Assembly (NCBI GenBank): GCA_027483465.1 | Contig: JAIXUQ010000115.1 | Span: forward strand, 1 to 64,000 | From: Sphingomonadales bacterium | GTDB taxonomy: Bacteria; Pseudomonadota; Alphaproteobacteria; Sphingomonadales; Sphingomonadaceae | Direction: 5' to 3' | DNA: 64,000 nt | Shown: one piece after another, positions 12,787-21,574 of the stretch | How the letters are laid out: each line of letters starts with the position of its first letter | How positions within the stretch are numbered: the first letter of the stretch is position 1 | Notes under the pieces: model-generated | What the model saw: only the letters and a program-made list of their open reading frames with translations | What the model was told of the DNA's origin: nothing | Databases searched by the model: none | Translations under genes and position numbers: made by a program

Positions 12787-14360
12787 AGCCCTTCGCCAGC
12801 CTCGCTGCCGCCCTGCTGCTGGCGGCCACACCCCTTTGCGCTCAACAGGTTGCGGTGGAAAGCGGCAGCCTGGCCGGCACCACGCTTGATGGCGGGGTGC
12901 AGGCCTTTCTGGGCGTGCCGTTCGCCGCCCCGCCGGTGCGCGAACTGCGCTGGAAGCCGCCGCAGCCGGCCGCCGCCTGGGCCGGTGTGCGCCCGGCCAC
13001 GCAGGCCGCGCCGATGTGCCTGCAACCCGGCCGCGGCCGCACCATGAACCATTATTTCGGCAACGAGGCGGTGTCGGAAGATTGCCTCTATCTCAACATC
13101 TGGACCCCGCCGGGCGCGCCGCCGCCGGGCGGCTGGCCGGTGGTGGTGTGGATCTATGGCGGCGCCTTCAATGTGGGCTCCACATCCATGGCCAATTATG
13201 CCGGCGCCAATCTGGCCAAAAAGGGCGTGATCCAGGTGAATATCGCCTATCGCGTTGGCCCGCTTGGCTTTTTGGCCCATCCCGAACTCACCCGCGAAGG
13301 CGGCGGCCACAGCGGCAATTATGGCCTGATGGACCAGATCGCCGGCCTGCAATGGGTGCAGCGCAACATCCGCGCCTTTGGCGGCAACCCCGGCAATGTC
13401 ACCATCACCGGGCAATCGGCGGGCTCCATGTCGGTCGGCACGCTGCAGATGTCACCGCTTGCCAAGGGCCTGTTCCACCGCGTGGTCGGCATGAGCGGCA
13501 GCCCGATGCGCCCGCGCGGCGCGGTGCCATTGGCCGAAGCCGAAGCGCAGGGCCTGGCCGTGCAGAAGGCGCTGGGTGCCGATGGCATCGAGGCGATGCG
13601 TGACCTGCCGGGTGACCGGGTGCTGGCCGGGGCCGCCGGGGTGCCGCGGGATGCGCTGGTGGCCGATGGCCATGTGCTCACCGGCGATGCCGCCGCCACC
13701 TATGCCGCCGGCAGCCAGAGCAAGGTGCCGGTGCTGATCGGCTTCACCCGCGATGAAGCCTTTGCCAGCCTGGGCCCGGTGAAGACCGTGGCTGATTTCA
13801 CCGCCGCCGTGCGCGCCCGCTTTGGCGGCCAGGCCGATGCCGTGCTGGCCAGCTATGCCCCGAAGATCGAGGCCGATCTCACCCGCGCCCTCAACGACTT
13901 GCAGCGGGACATGAGCATCGGCCAGCAGGTGATGGGCTGGGCCGAGGCGCAGGCCAAGGCCGGCAGCCCGGCCTATGTCTGGCTGTTTGCCCGCCGCCAG
14001 CCCTATGCGCCGGGCATCACATTTGCCGATCATGATGCCGCCACGGCCGGCGCCTATCACACCGGCGATGTGCCCTATTGGTTCCAGACGCTTGATAGTT
14101 TGAACCTGTTCCGCACCACGCGCACCTGGACCGCCGAGGACCGGGCGCTGGCCGAGCGCATGTCGGACATGCTGGTGCGCTTTGCCCGCGGCGAAGCACC
14201 GGCCACCGATTGGCCGCGCTTTGATCCGGCCAAACCCCGGCTGATGTGGCTTGATCTGGAAACGCGCCCCATCGACTGGCCGCGCGCCGCGCTGGTCAAG
14301 ACGCTGGCCCCCACCCCCGAAGCCCGGCGGACCAATGCCGCCAACCGCCCGCGTGACTAG
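12783..14360 (+). CDS. Exported type B carboxylesterase
   Basis: A 525-residue carboxylesterase with a signal peptide (cleavage near LCAQQ). Family motifs are EDCLYLNIW, the oxyanion segment WIYGGAF and the nucleophile elbow TGQSAGS (S212). The histidine is in the AYHTGDVPYWF region. It is translationally coupled to the preceding esterase and overlaps the cytochrome c gene by 26 bp. In this catabolic setting it is likely to cleave aromatic or quinate esters in the periplasm, but the sequence does not fix the substrate. Confidence 0.85.
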   Translation: MKPFASLAAALLLAATPLCAQQVAVESGSLAGTTLDGGVQAFLGVPFAAPPVRELRWKPPQPAAAWAGVRPATQAAPMCLQPGRGRTMNHYFGNEAVSEDCLYLNIWTPPGAPPPGGWPVVVWIYGGAFNVGSTSMANYAGANLAKKGVIQVNIAYRVGPLGFLAHPELTREGGGHSGNYGLMDQIAGLQWVQRNIRAFGGNPGNVTITGQSAGSMSVGTLQMSPLAKGLFHRVVGMSGSPMRPRGAVPLAEAEAQGLAVQKALGADGIEAMRDLPGDRVLAGAAGVPRDALVADGHVLTGDAAATYAAGSQSKVPVLIGFTRDEAFASLGPVKTVADFTAAVRARFGGQADAVLASYAPKIEADLTRALNDLQRDMSIGQQVMGWAEAQAKAGSPAYVWLFARRQPYAPGITFADHDAATAGAYHTGDVPYWFQTLDSLNLFRTTRTWTAEDRALAERMSDMLVRFARGEAPATDWPRFDPAKPRLMWLDLETRPIDWPRAALVKTLAPTPEARRTNAANRPRD

Positions 14361-14640
14361 ATTGTTCCTCTCGCTGCCGCTGATCTGCGCGGCTGCCATC
14401 AGCGTGGCGGCCGCACAGGCGCCGGCGCCCGATCTGTCGCTGCTGCCGGCCGGGCCGGGGCGCGACCTGGTGGGCGCCAAATGCGGCACCTGCCACACGC
14501 TGGCCATCGTGGTGGGCCAGCGGCGTGACCGGGCGGCCTGGGAACAGTCAATCGACCAGATGATCGGCCGCGGCGCCGAGATCAGCGATGCCGAATATGA
14601 GGCGATCGCGGCCTATCTGGGCACCAATTTCGCGCCCTGA
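14335..14640 (+). CDS. Small periplasmic c-type cytochrome
   Basis: A 101-residue protein with a hydrophobic export signal (residues about 9-28) and a single haem-binding motif CGTCH (C50-H54). M76 is the candidate distal ligand. The C-terminal AEISDAEYEAIAAYLGTNF is typical of small cytochromes paired with quinoprotein dehydrogenases. It converges on the PQQ dehydrogenase gene 6 bp away and probably accepts its electrons. Start at ATG 14335 gives a good n-region; a GTG at 14353 is an alternative. Confidence 0.82.
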   Translation: MPPTARVTRLFLSLPLICAAAISVAAAQAPAPDLSLLPAGPGRDLVGAKCGTCHTLAIVVGQRRDRAAWEQSIDQMIGRGAEISDAEYEAIAAYLGTNFAP

Positions 14641-14646
14641 AGCGCG

Positions 14647-16623
14647 TCATTGCGGCAGCGCAAAGGCCATCACCACGTCGCTGGCCAGCGGGCTGTCGAG
14701 GAAGCTGCCGCCGGTGGCGGTGATCACCACATATTGCCGGCCGTCCTTGCCGCGATAGGTGGCCGGCGTGGCATGGGCGGCGGCGGGCAGGCGATATTCC
14801 CACAGTTGCTTGCCGCTGGCGCTGTCAAAGGCGCGGAAGCGGCCATCGTCGCTGGCGCCCACGAAGGTGACACCGCCGGCCGTGCTGATCGGCCCGCCGA
14901 TATTGGGCCGCCCGGTCAGGCGTTTGCCCTCGGGCAGTTCATCAGTCACCCCCAGCGGCACGCTCCAGGCCAGCTTGCCGCTGCGCGTGTCGATCGCCGA
15001 AAGCCGGCCCCAGGGCGGCTGCTGGCACATCAGGCGGGTGCCCGGCAGCTGGAAGCGCCCGCTCACCGGACCGCGCTCCACCGGCAATGGCCCCTTCGAT
15101 GGCACCAGCGCCGTCACCTGCCCCAGATCCGAGGTGTTAACGATGAGATAGCGCCGGTCAGCGGCATAGGTGAACCCGCCCCAGTTGCCGCCGCCCTGCA
15201 GGCCGGGGAAGCTGATCGTCACCTCGTTGAAGCCCACCGGCACATAAAGCCCGCCGGGCACCATCTGGTTCTTCGTCACCCAATCGGTGCAGCCCTGCTT
15301 CAGCTCCGGAGTCACATCGGCAATATCGGCCATGGCAAAGCCGGTGCGCGACAAGGGCGGTGTCACCTGCGGGATCGGCTGGGTGGGCGATGTCACCTCG
15401 CCGGGCACCGTGCTGGCCGGAAACGGCCGGTCCTTCACCGGAAACAGCGGTTTGCCCGTCACCCGGTCAAGCACGAACACCAGGCCGTTCTTGGAAATGA
15501 TGCCCACCGCCGGGATGCGGCGCTTGCCGCGTTCCACATCAAACAGCACCGGCGGCGCCTGGAGATCATTGTCCCAGATATCGTGGCGCACCACCTGGAA
15601 ATGCCACAGGCGCTTGCCGGTGGCGGCATCGGCGGCGACCAGCGTGGAGGAATAGAGATTGTCCCCCGGCCGGTCCCCGCCGAACCGGTCGAAACTGGGG
15701 GCGGCAAAGGGCATGTAGACGATGCCGCGCGCCGCATCGACGGTGAGGAAACCCCAGACATTGGTGCCTGACCGCGCCTCGGCGCCGCCGCCCCAACTGT
15801 CGTGATGGGGCTCGCCGGGGCGCGGCACGCTGTGGAACGTCCACACCAGCTTGCCGGTGCGGGCATCCCAGGTGCGCACATCGCCGGCGGCGCCGCGCGG
15901 CGGGAATTCCTGCACCGCCGCCCCGGTGATCACCAGATCCTTCCAGACGATGGGCGGTGAGGTCATGCCATATTGGCGCACCTCCTGCCCGTTCATGATC
16001 TCGGGCGTCTTCAGGTTGACGATGCCGCCATCACCAAAGCCGGCGGCCGGCTTGCCGGTGGCGGCCTCCAGCGCGAACAGGCGGCCATCACGGGTGCCAA
16101 AGAACAGCCGCGGCGGCGTCTGGGCATCGCCCGGCCAATATTCCACGCCGCGCAAACTGGGCTGGCCGGGGCCGGGGATCGCTGCCACCCAATATTCGCG
16201 CCCGGTTTCCGGCTCCAGCGCCACCACCCGGCCATAGGGGGTGGTGGTGTACATCACGCCGTCCACCACCAGCGGGGTGGCTTGCGAACCGGCAAAGCGG
16301 CTGCGCTGGCGGGTGAAGGCACCGCCGCCGGGGGGCACACCCTGCTGCAAAGCGGCGGGGGCGCCCACCGCTTCGGCCGCCCGCTGGGCAGCGGCGGCGG
16401 CATCGGGGGCCGGCGCATCCTGATTGGCGGGGCGCATGTGATAGGTCCACGCCGGGACCAGGCCCGCCACATTGGCCGGCGTGATCTGGGCCAGCGGGCT
16501 GTGGCGCTGGCCGCCCTTGTCGTGGCCATAGGTGGGCCAGTCGCCCGGCTCATCGGCGTCGGCCAGCACCGGCGCGGCCGCCAGAAGGAAACTTGTCGCC
16601 AGCAACTTCGGCGTCAGACGCAT
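14647..16623 (-). CDS. Periplasmic PQQ-dependent dehydrogenase, probable quinate/shikimate dehydrogenase
   Basis: A 658-residue quinoprotein with a cleavable signal (MRLTPKLLATSFLLAAAPVL) and no N-terminal membrane domain, unlike membrane glucose dehydrogenase. The propeller domain has WPTYGHDKGGQRHSPL, HDIWDNDLQAPPVL (catalytic Asp region) and SKNGLVFVLDRVTGKPLFP (PQQ-proximal lysine region). The start at 16623 follows a CGGGGAGTG ribosome-binding site. The neighbours AroQ, AroE and QuiC suggest that it oxidises quinate to 3-dehydroquinate, handing electrons to the adjacent cytochrome c. Other polyols or alcohols remain possible. A shared operator lies 20 bp before the start. Confidence 0.8.
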   Translation of the reverse strand: MRLTPKLLATSFLLAAAPVLADADEPGDWPTYGHDKGGQRHSPLAQITPANVAGLVPAWTYHMRPANQDAPAPDAAAAAQRAAEAVGAPAALQQGVPPGGGAFTRQRSRFAGSQATPLVVDGVMYTTTPYGRVVALEPETGREYWVAAIPGPGQPSLRGVEYWPGDAQTPPRLFFGTRDGRLFALEAATGKPAAGFGDGGIVNLKTPEIMNGQEVRQYGMTSPPIVWKDLVITGAAVQEFPPRGAAGDVRTWDARTGKLVWTFHSVPRPGEPHHDSWGGGAEARSGTNVWGFLTVDAARGIVYMPFAAPSFDRFGGDRPGDNLYSSTLVAADAATGKRLWHFQVVRHDIWDNDLQAPPVLFDVERGKRRIPAVGIISKNGLVFVLDRVTGKPLFPVKDRPFPASTVPGEVTSPTQPIPQVTPPLSRTGFAMADIADVTPELKQGCTDWVTKNQMVPGGLYVPVGFNEVTISFPGLQGGGNWGGFTYAADRRYLIVNTSDLGQVTALVPSKGPLPVERGPVSGRFQLPGTRLMCQQPPWGRLSAIDTRSGKLAWSVPLGVTDELPEGKRLTGRPNIGGPISTAGGVTFVGASDDGRFRAFDSASGKQLWEYRLPAAAHATPATYRGKDGRQYVVITATGGSFLDSPLASDVVMAFALPQ

Positions 16624-16643
16624 TGCCAAGCACTCCCCGCTTT

Positions 16644-16667
16644 TATATGTACCAGTTCGTACACATA
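16644..16667 (-). promoter_or_regulatory. Operator copy 2, before the PQQ dehydrogenase
   Basis: On the minus strand it reads GTGTACGAACTGGTACATAT, the most symmetrical copy, with TGTAC and GTACA half-sites around CAGTTC on the plus strand. It sits 20 bp before the PQQ dehydrogenase ATG and about 92 bp before the divergent aroQ start, so it could control both. Confidence 0.6.
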
Positions 16668-16759
16668 CGGACCTGTCGCCGCAATCCCCTGCCCTTGCCC
16701 GCCGCCACCGCGGGGTGGCAGGCTGAACCGACGCCAGGGAACCGAACGGGGGGACAGAC

Positions 16760-17212
16760 ATGAACGCCGATCAGGCCGCCGCCATCCACGTGCTGAACGG
16801 GCCCAATCTCAATCTGTTGGGCGAACGTGAACCCCATATCTACGGCCACGAGACGCTGGCCGACGTGGAGGCGCTGTGCCGCGCCGAGGCCGGCGCCCTG
16901 CCGCTGGTCTTCCGCCAGACCAACAACGAGCATGAGATGGTCGATTGGGTGCAGGCCGCCCGGCGCGGGCAGATCGGCATCGTCATCAATCCGGCCGCCT
17001 TCACCTATGCCGGCTATCCGATCCTCGATGCCCTCAAGATGGTCGATTGCCCGGTGATCGAGGTGCATATCTCCAACATCCACCGCCGCGAGGCGGAATG
17101 GCGGTCGAAATCGATCATGACCCAGGTGGTCACCGGCATCATTTCCGGGCTGGGCGTTGCCGGCTATGGCCTGGCCGTGCGCGATCTCGTCCGCCGCTGG
17201 CAGCAACGCTGA
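16760..17212 (+). CDS. aroQ: Type II 3-dehydroquinate dehydratase
   Basis: A 150-residue dehydratase converting 3-dehydroquinate to 3-dehydroshikimate, here probably for catabolism. It has the N-terminal LNGPNLNLLGEREPHIYG (catalytic Arg and Tyr loop), NPAAFTY and EVHISNIHRRE (catalytic His). The arginine after the EVHISN region is kept in EWRSKS, although this loop is one residue longer and diverges from the usual FRHHSY form. A GGGGGGAC ribosome-binding site precedes the ATG. The stop overlaps the MFS start by one base (TGATG). Confidence 0.92.
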   Translation: MNADQAAAIHVLNGPNLNLLGEREPHIYGHETLADVEALCRAEAGALPLVFRQTNNEHEMVDWVQAARRGQIGIVINPAAFTYAGYPILDALKMVDCPVIEVHISNIHRREAEWRSKSIMTQVVTGIISGLGVAGYGLAVRDLVRRWQQR

Positions 17213-18471
17213 TGCAGCCCAGCCGCGCCCGCCTGGGCATATTGGCGCTGATCACGGCGGCCACGATGCTCAACTACCTCGATCGCTCGGTGCTGGGCGT
17301 CGCCAAGCCGGCGCTCACCGCGGAATTGCAGATCGGCCCGGAGGTGATGGGCCTGATCTTCTCGGCCTTCAGCTGGACCTATGCGCTGGCGCAGGTGCCC
17401 GGCGGCTATGTGCTCGATCGGCTCGGCACCCGCCTCACCTATGGCCTGTCGCTGGCGCTGTGGTCGGCCGCCACCGCGCTGCACGGCCTGATGAGCGGGG
17501 TCGCCGGCCTGCTGGGCGCGCGCCTCGCGCTCGGCCTGGCCGAATCGCCCTGTTTCCCGGCCAACAGCCGCGTGCTGGCCAGCTGGTTCCCGCAGGGCGA
17601 GCGGGCGCGGGCCAACAGCGTCTATGCCGTGGGCCAATATGTCGGCCTTGGCCTGCTGATCCCCGTGCTGGGCTGGATCGTCGCCAACTGGGGCTGGCGC
17701 TCGCTGTTCTGGCTCACCGGCGGCATCGGAGTCGCCTTTGCCGGCATCTGGTTCCTGTTCTACCGGGAACCGCACGACAGCCGCGCCAATGCCGCCGAAC
17801 TGGCGCTGATCAGGGCCGGCGGCGGCCTGTCCACCGGCGCTGCGCCGCCGTTCAGCATGGCGATGCTGGGCCGGCTGATCCGCAAGCGGCAGGTGCTGGG
17901 CGCCTCCATCGGCCAGTTCTGCGGCAATTCCACCCTGGTGTTCTTCCTCACCTGGTTCCCCTCCTACCTCGCCGACGAACGCGGCATGGACTGGCTGAAA
18001 TCCGGCTGGGCCGCCGCCCTGCCCTATCTGGCCGCCAGCGTGGGCGTGCTGGTGGGCGGCCAGATTTCCGACTGGCTGATCCGCCGCACCGGATCGGCGA
18101 CACTGGGGCGCAAATTGCCGATCATCACCGGCCTGCTGCTCACCTCGACGATGATCGCCGCCAATTTCACCGACAGCAATGATCAGGTGATCGCCATCAT
18201 GAGCCTGGCCTTTTTCGGGCAGGGCATGGTCAACCTGGGCTGGACGCTGATCACCGATGTCGCCCCGCGGGAAGCGGTGGGCGTGACCGGCGGCCTGTTC
18301 AGCCTGTGCGCCAATCTGGCCGGCATCGTCACGCCGCTGGTGATCGGCTTCATCGTGGGGGCCACCGGCAGCTTCTATGGCGCCTTGGCCTATATCGCCG
18401 TCCTCGGCCTGATCGGGGCGGCGGCCTATGTGCTGATCGTCGGCCCGGTGGAGCGCGTGGCGCTGGACTGA
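17212..18471 (+). CDS. MFS transporter, organic-anion (ACS-like) type
   Basis: A 419-residue major facilitator with about 12 membrane segments. TM1 contains MLNYLDRSVLGVA, the loop after TM2 has YVLDRLGTR, and the first half ends in WRSLFWLTGG, features of the anion:cation symporter family that carries hexuronates, quinate-like acids and aromatic acids. It is coupled to aroQ and precedes the TonB receptor by 98 bp, so it most likely moves quinate, shikimate, dehydroshikimate or protocatechuate across the inner membrane (inference). Confidence 0.83.
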   Translation: MQPSRARLGILALITAATMLNYLDRSVLGVAKPALTAELQIGPEVMGLIFSAFSWTYALAQVPGGYVLDRLGTRLTYGLSLALWSAATALHGLMSGVAGLLGARLALGLAESPCFPANSRVLASWFPQGERARANSVYAVGQYVGLGLLIPVLGWIVANWGWRSLFWLTGGIGVAFAGIWFLFYREPHDSRANAAELALIRAGGGLSTGAAPPFSMAMLGRLIRKRQVLGASIGQFCGNSTLVFFLTWFPSYLADERGMDWLKSGWAAALPYLAASVGVLVGGQISDWLIRRTGSATLGRKLPIITGLLLTSTMIAANFTDSNDQVIAIMSLAFFGQGMVNLGWTLITDVAPREAVGVTGGLFSLCANLAGIVTPLVIGFIVGATGSFYGALAYIAVLGLIGAAAYVLIVGPVERVALD

Positions 18472-18490
18472 GGGCCGCGGCGCACCCGGC

Positions 18491-18540
18491 TTGACGGCGC
18501 GGTTCGGCGCCGATAGTGAACGCACTAGTTGGTACATTCA
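18491..18540 (+). promoter_or_regulatory. Promoter and operator copy 3, before the TonB receptor
   Basis: TTGACG at 18491-18496 and TAGTGA at 18514-18519 form a plausible promoter with 17-bp spacing. The following CGCACTAGTTGGTACATTCA (18521-18540) is the most divergent copy of the shared operator, keeping the GGTACAT half and CAC...GT spacing. It ends 29 bp before the chosen start codon, in line with the other copies. Confidence 0.5.
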
Positions 18541-18569
18541 CCAGAATGACCGGTCCAGGGGAGGATATC

Positions 18570-21569
18570 ATGGCTGTTTCGACGCGTTTCTTGCCGCATG
18601 TCTCTGTCATGGCGATGGCGATGACGATGGCGTTCCCGCCCACCGCCGCCGCCCGCGCCGCCGAAGACCAGCCGGCCACCGCCGCCGCCGATCAGGCCGA
18701 AGCCGAGGAAGCGGCCGAAATCGTCGTCACCGGTTCCAGCATCAAGGGCGTTGCCCCGGTGGGCTCCAACCTGATCAGCGTGAGCGCCGAAGCCATCGAG
18801 AAGACCAACGCCCAGACCGTGCAGCAGATCCTGCGCACCGTGCCGGCCGTGGTCGGCCTCGGTTCGGCCGGCCAGGGTGCCTTCAACTCCGCCTCGCAAT
18901 CGGGCACCAACGCCCCCACCATCCACGGCCTGGGCGGTTCGGCGTCCAACTCCACGCTCAACATCGTCGATGGCCACCGCATCCCGCTGTCGGGTGTCAA
19001 TCACAGCCTGGGCGATCCCAACATGGTGCCGGTCACCATGATCGAGCGGGTGGAGGTGCTGGCCGAAGGCGCCTCCTCCATCTATGGCTCCGATGCCGTT
19101 GCCGGGGTCATCAACTTCATCACCCGCCGCAAGTTCGATGGCGTGCAGGTGTCCGGCCAGCTGGGCTTTGGCGATGATTACCGCACCTATCAGGCCGGGT
19201 TCGTGGCCGGCACCAGCTGGGAAAGCGGCTGGGTGACGGTGGGTTACAATTATTCCGACCGGTCGCGCCTGCGCGTTGCCGATCGCCCCTTCCTGGCCGC
19301 CGATCAGCGCCAGCGCGCCACCGATGCCGGGCTTGATCTGTCCAGCGCCACCGCCCAGAACCGCGCCAATTTCGCCAGCTTCAACTGCGATCCGGCCAGC
19401 GTGCAGCCGGGCGGCACCACCAGCATCTTCCGCAACACCGGCAGCGGCTATGGCAATCCCGTTTCCAACGCCCAGGCCAATGCCTTTTGCGACATCAACC
19501 AGGCCGGTGACCAGTTGCCCGAAGAGCGCCGCCACAATCTGATGATGAAGGCGGAACAGAAAGTGGGTGACCGGCTGACCGTGGGCGCCGACATCCTCTA
19601 TTCCAACCGCAAGAACAACCAGCAGGTCAGCCGCGGCCAGGGCGGCACCGGTGGCGGCGCCATCCTCGCCACCGTGTTTGGCCCCGGCAGCACGCCGGCG
19701 GGCGGCGCCGGCCAGATCAACCCCTTCTATGTGGCGATGCCGGGGCAGACCTCCACCACCCAGCAGGTGCGCTTTTCGGCCGATGCACTGTTCGGCCCGG
19801 GTGCCGAGATCAATTCCGGCGAGGAGCATTTCTTTGCCAACACCCATGCCGAATATGAGCTGAGCGAGAAGTGGACGGTGTCGGGCCTGGCGCTGGTCGG
19901 CACCTCGGCCAGTTTCGTGCGTGACACCGGCCGCCTCAACCAGTCGGCCGCGCTGCTGGCGCTCAATGGCACCACCAACCAGGGCGGCAGCCTGACGACG
20001 ATTTCGGTGCCGGCCACCGGCCAGATCGTCACCCAGTTGCCGCTCACCACCGCCAATGCGCTGGACGTGTGGAACCTGGGCGCGGCCAACCGCACGTCTG
20101 CCGCGGTGCGCGCCCGCCTCACCGACACGACGACCTGGCGCTACACCCGCCAGGGCATCCAGAATTTCCGCCTGCAGGTGGCCGGTGACCTGTTCGATCT
20201 GCCCGGCGGCGCGGTGAAACTGGCGTTTGGCGGCGAATATATCGGCTACACCATCCGCCAGAATGCCTCCTTCCCCAACGGCACCGGCCCGGCCAGCAGC
20301 GGTTCCAGCACGATCAACCTGGATTACACCCGCAATGTGAAGGCGGCCTATGCCGAAATGCTGTTCCCGATCGTGGGGCCCGAACAATCGATCCCGTTCA
20401 TCCACAAGCTGGATCTGAACGTCGCCGGGCGCATCGACGATTATTCGGATTTCGGTTCCACCAGCAATCCCAAGATCGCGGTGAACTGGGAGCCGACCGA
20501 GGGCATCCGCGTGCGGGGCAACTGGTCACGCAGCTTTGTCGCTCCGGCCTTGACCAGCTTTGGCGCCGATGGCCGCGGCACCACCGCCGAAACCAGCGTG
20601 GCCGGCGGCCCGACCAACCTGGCCGTGCCGATCGCCGCCTATCCCGGCGTGTCGAGCATCCCCGGCGTGTCGTGCAGCGCCACCACCTGCACCATCGGCA
20701 CGCCCACCATCCAGGGCCTGCAGATCAACGGCGGCAACAATGAAATGGTGCCCCAGCGCGGCACCAGCTGGGCGCTGGGCGTGGATTTCACCCCGAATTT
20801 CGCCCCCGGCCTGCGCCTGTCGGCCACCTTCTGGTCCAACCAGTTCACCGGCGGCGTGACCGCGCCGGTTGCCGGTTCGGCGGTGAACATCACCGGGCTG
20901 CAACCGCTGCTGCGCATCTTCCCCACCGGTGCAACCGCCACCCAGATCCAGGACATTGTCGGCAACCGGCCGCTCACCACCTCGATCCCGGCAACGGTGC
21001 ATTATGTGTATGATTTCCGGCAGCGCAACGTGCTCAACCTGAAGGTGCAGGGCATTGATGCCGATGCGCGCTACACCCACAGCACCAGCTGGGGCAATTT
21101 CAGCCTGGGCGCGGCCATGTCGCTGAAGACGAAATTCGATCAGAATTTCGGCGGCGGGCCCACCTTCTCGGTGCTGGGCACCACCGGTTTCAACGGCACC
21201 TTCCCGTCGATCCGGCTGGATCTGCGCGCCGATGCCGGCGTGACCGTGGGCGATTTTGCTGCCAACCTGTTCCTCAACCACACCGGCAGCTATCGCAACT
21301 GGAGCGCCAATGCGGTGAACCCGGTGGTTTCGGTGGGCGGCGTGCCCACCGGCGCCGGCGGCGATCCGGTGAAGCCCTATACCACGGTGGATGCCCACAT
21401 CGCCTATACCCTGCCCGAGCGCTGGATGAAGGATGGCGAGGTGTTCCTCGACGTGCAGAACCTGTTCAACACCAGGCCGCCCTTCTACAACAACGCGCAA
21501 GGCTATGACACGTTTGCCGGCAACCCGATCCTGCGGGTGGTCAGCGTGGGTGTCAGGACACGTTTCTGA
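18570..21569 (+). CDS. TonB-dependent outer-membrane receptor
   Basis: A 999-residue receptor. After a signal peptide (about residues 1-33) comes a TonB-box-like EIVVTGSSIKG, then a plug domain (SVSAEAIEKTNAQTVQQIL, VEVLAEGASSIYGSDAVAGV) and a long beta-barrel ending in an aromatic residue (VGVRTRF), as outer-membrane proteins do. The start at 18570 gives a proper signal peptide and a GGGGAGGA ribosome-binding site; an upstream ATG at 18516 would fall inside the operator. It lies between the transporter and aroE and likely imports the bulky substrate of this cluster, such as chlorogenate (inference). Confidence 0.9.
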   Translation: MAVSTRFLPHVSVMAMAMTMAFPPTAAARAAEDQPATAAADQAEAEEAAEIVVTGSSIKGVAPVGSNLISVSAEAIEKTNAQTVQQILRTVPAVVGLGSAGQGAFNSASQSGTNAPTIHGLGGSASNSTLNIVDGHRIPLSGVNHSLGDPNMVPVTMIERVEVLAEGASSIYGSDAVAGVINFITRRKFDGVQVSGQLGFGDDYRTYQAGFVAGTSWESGWVTVGYNYSDRSRLRVADRPFLAADQRQRATDAGLDLSSATAQNRANFASFNCDPASVQPGGTTSIFRNTGSGYGNPVSNAQANAFCDINQAGDQLPEERRHNLMMKAEQKVGDRLTVGADILYSNRKNNQQVSRGQGGTGGGAILATVFGPGSTPAGGAGQINPFYVAMPGQTSTTQQVRFSADALFGPGAEINSGEEHFFANTHAEYELSEKWTVSGLALVGTSASFVRDTGRLNQSAALLALNGTTNQGGSLTTISVPATGQIVTQLPLTTANALDVWNLGAANRTSAAVRARLTDTTTWRYTRQGIQNFRLQVAGDLFDLPGGAVKLAFGGEYIGYTIRQNASFPNGTGPASSGSSTINLDYTRNVKAAYAEMLFPIVGPEQSIPFIHKLDLNVAGRIDDYSDFGSTSNPKIAVNWEPTEGIRVRGNWSRSFVAPALTSFGADGRGTTAETSVAGGPTNLAVPIAAYPGVSSIPGVSCSATTCTIGTPTIQGLQINGGNNEMVPQRGTSWALGVDFTPNFAPGLRLSATFWSNQFTGGVTAPVAGSAVNITGLQPLLRIFPTGATATQIQDIVGNRPLTTSIPATVHYVYDFRQRNVLNLKVQGIDADARYTHSTSWGNFSLGAAMSLKTKFDQNFGGGPTFSVLGTTGFNGTFPSIRLDLRADAGVTVGDFAANLFLNHTGSYRNWSANAVNPVVSVGGVPTGAGGDPVKPYTTVDAHIAYTLPERWMKDGEVFLDVQNLFNTRPPFYNNAQGYDTFAGNPILRVVSVGVRTRF

Positions 21570-21574
21570 TCACC

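Noticed and set aside
14647-16623. Membrane-bound glucose dehydrogenase
   Set aside because: The N-terminal multi-helix membrane domain of that enzyme is missing and a cleavable signal peptide is present; the gene context favours quinate or shikimate.
18525-20405. 626-codon frame opposite the TonB receptor gene
   Set aside because: Gly/His/Ala-rich antisense shadow with no recognisable motif, covering a receptor with a full plug and barrel.
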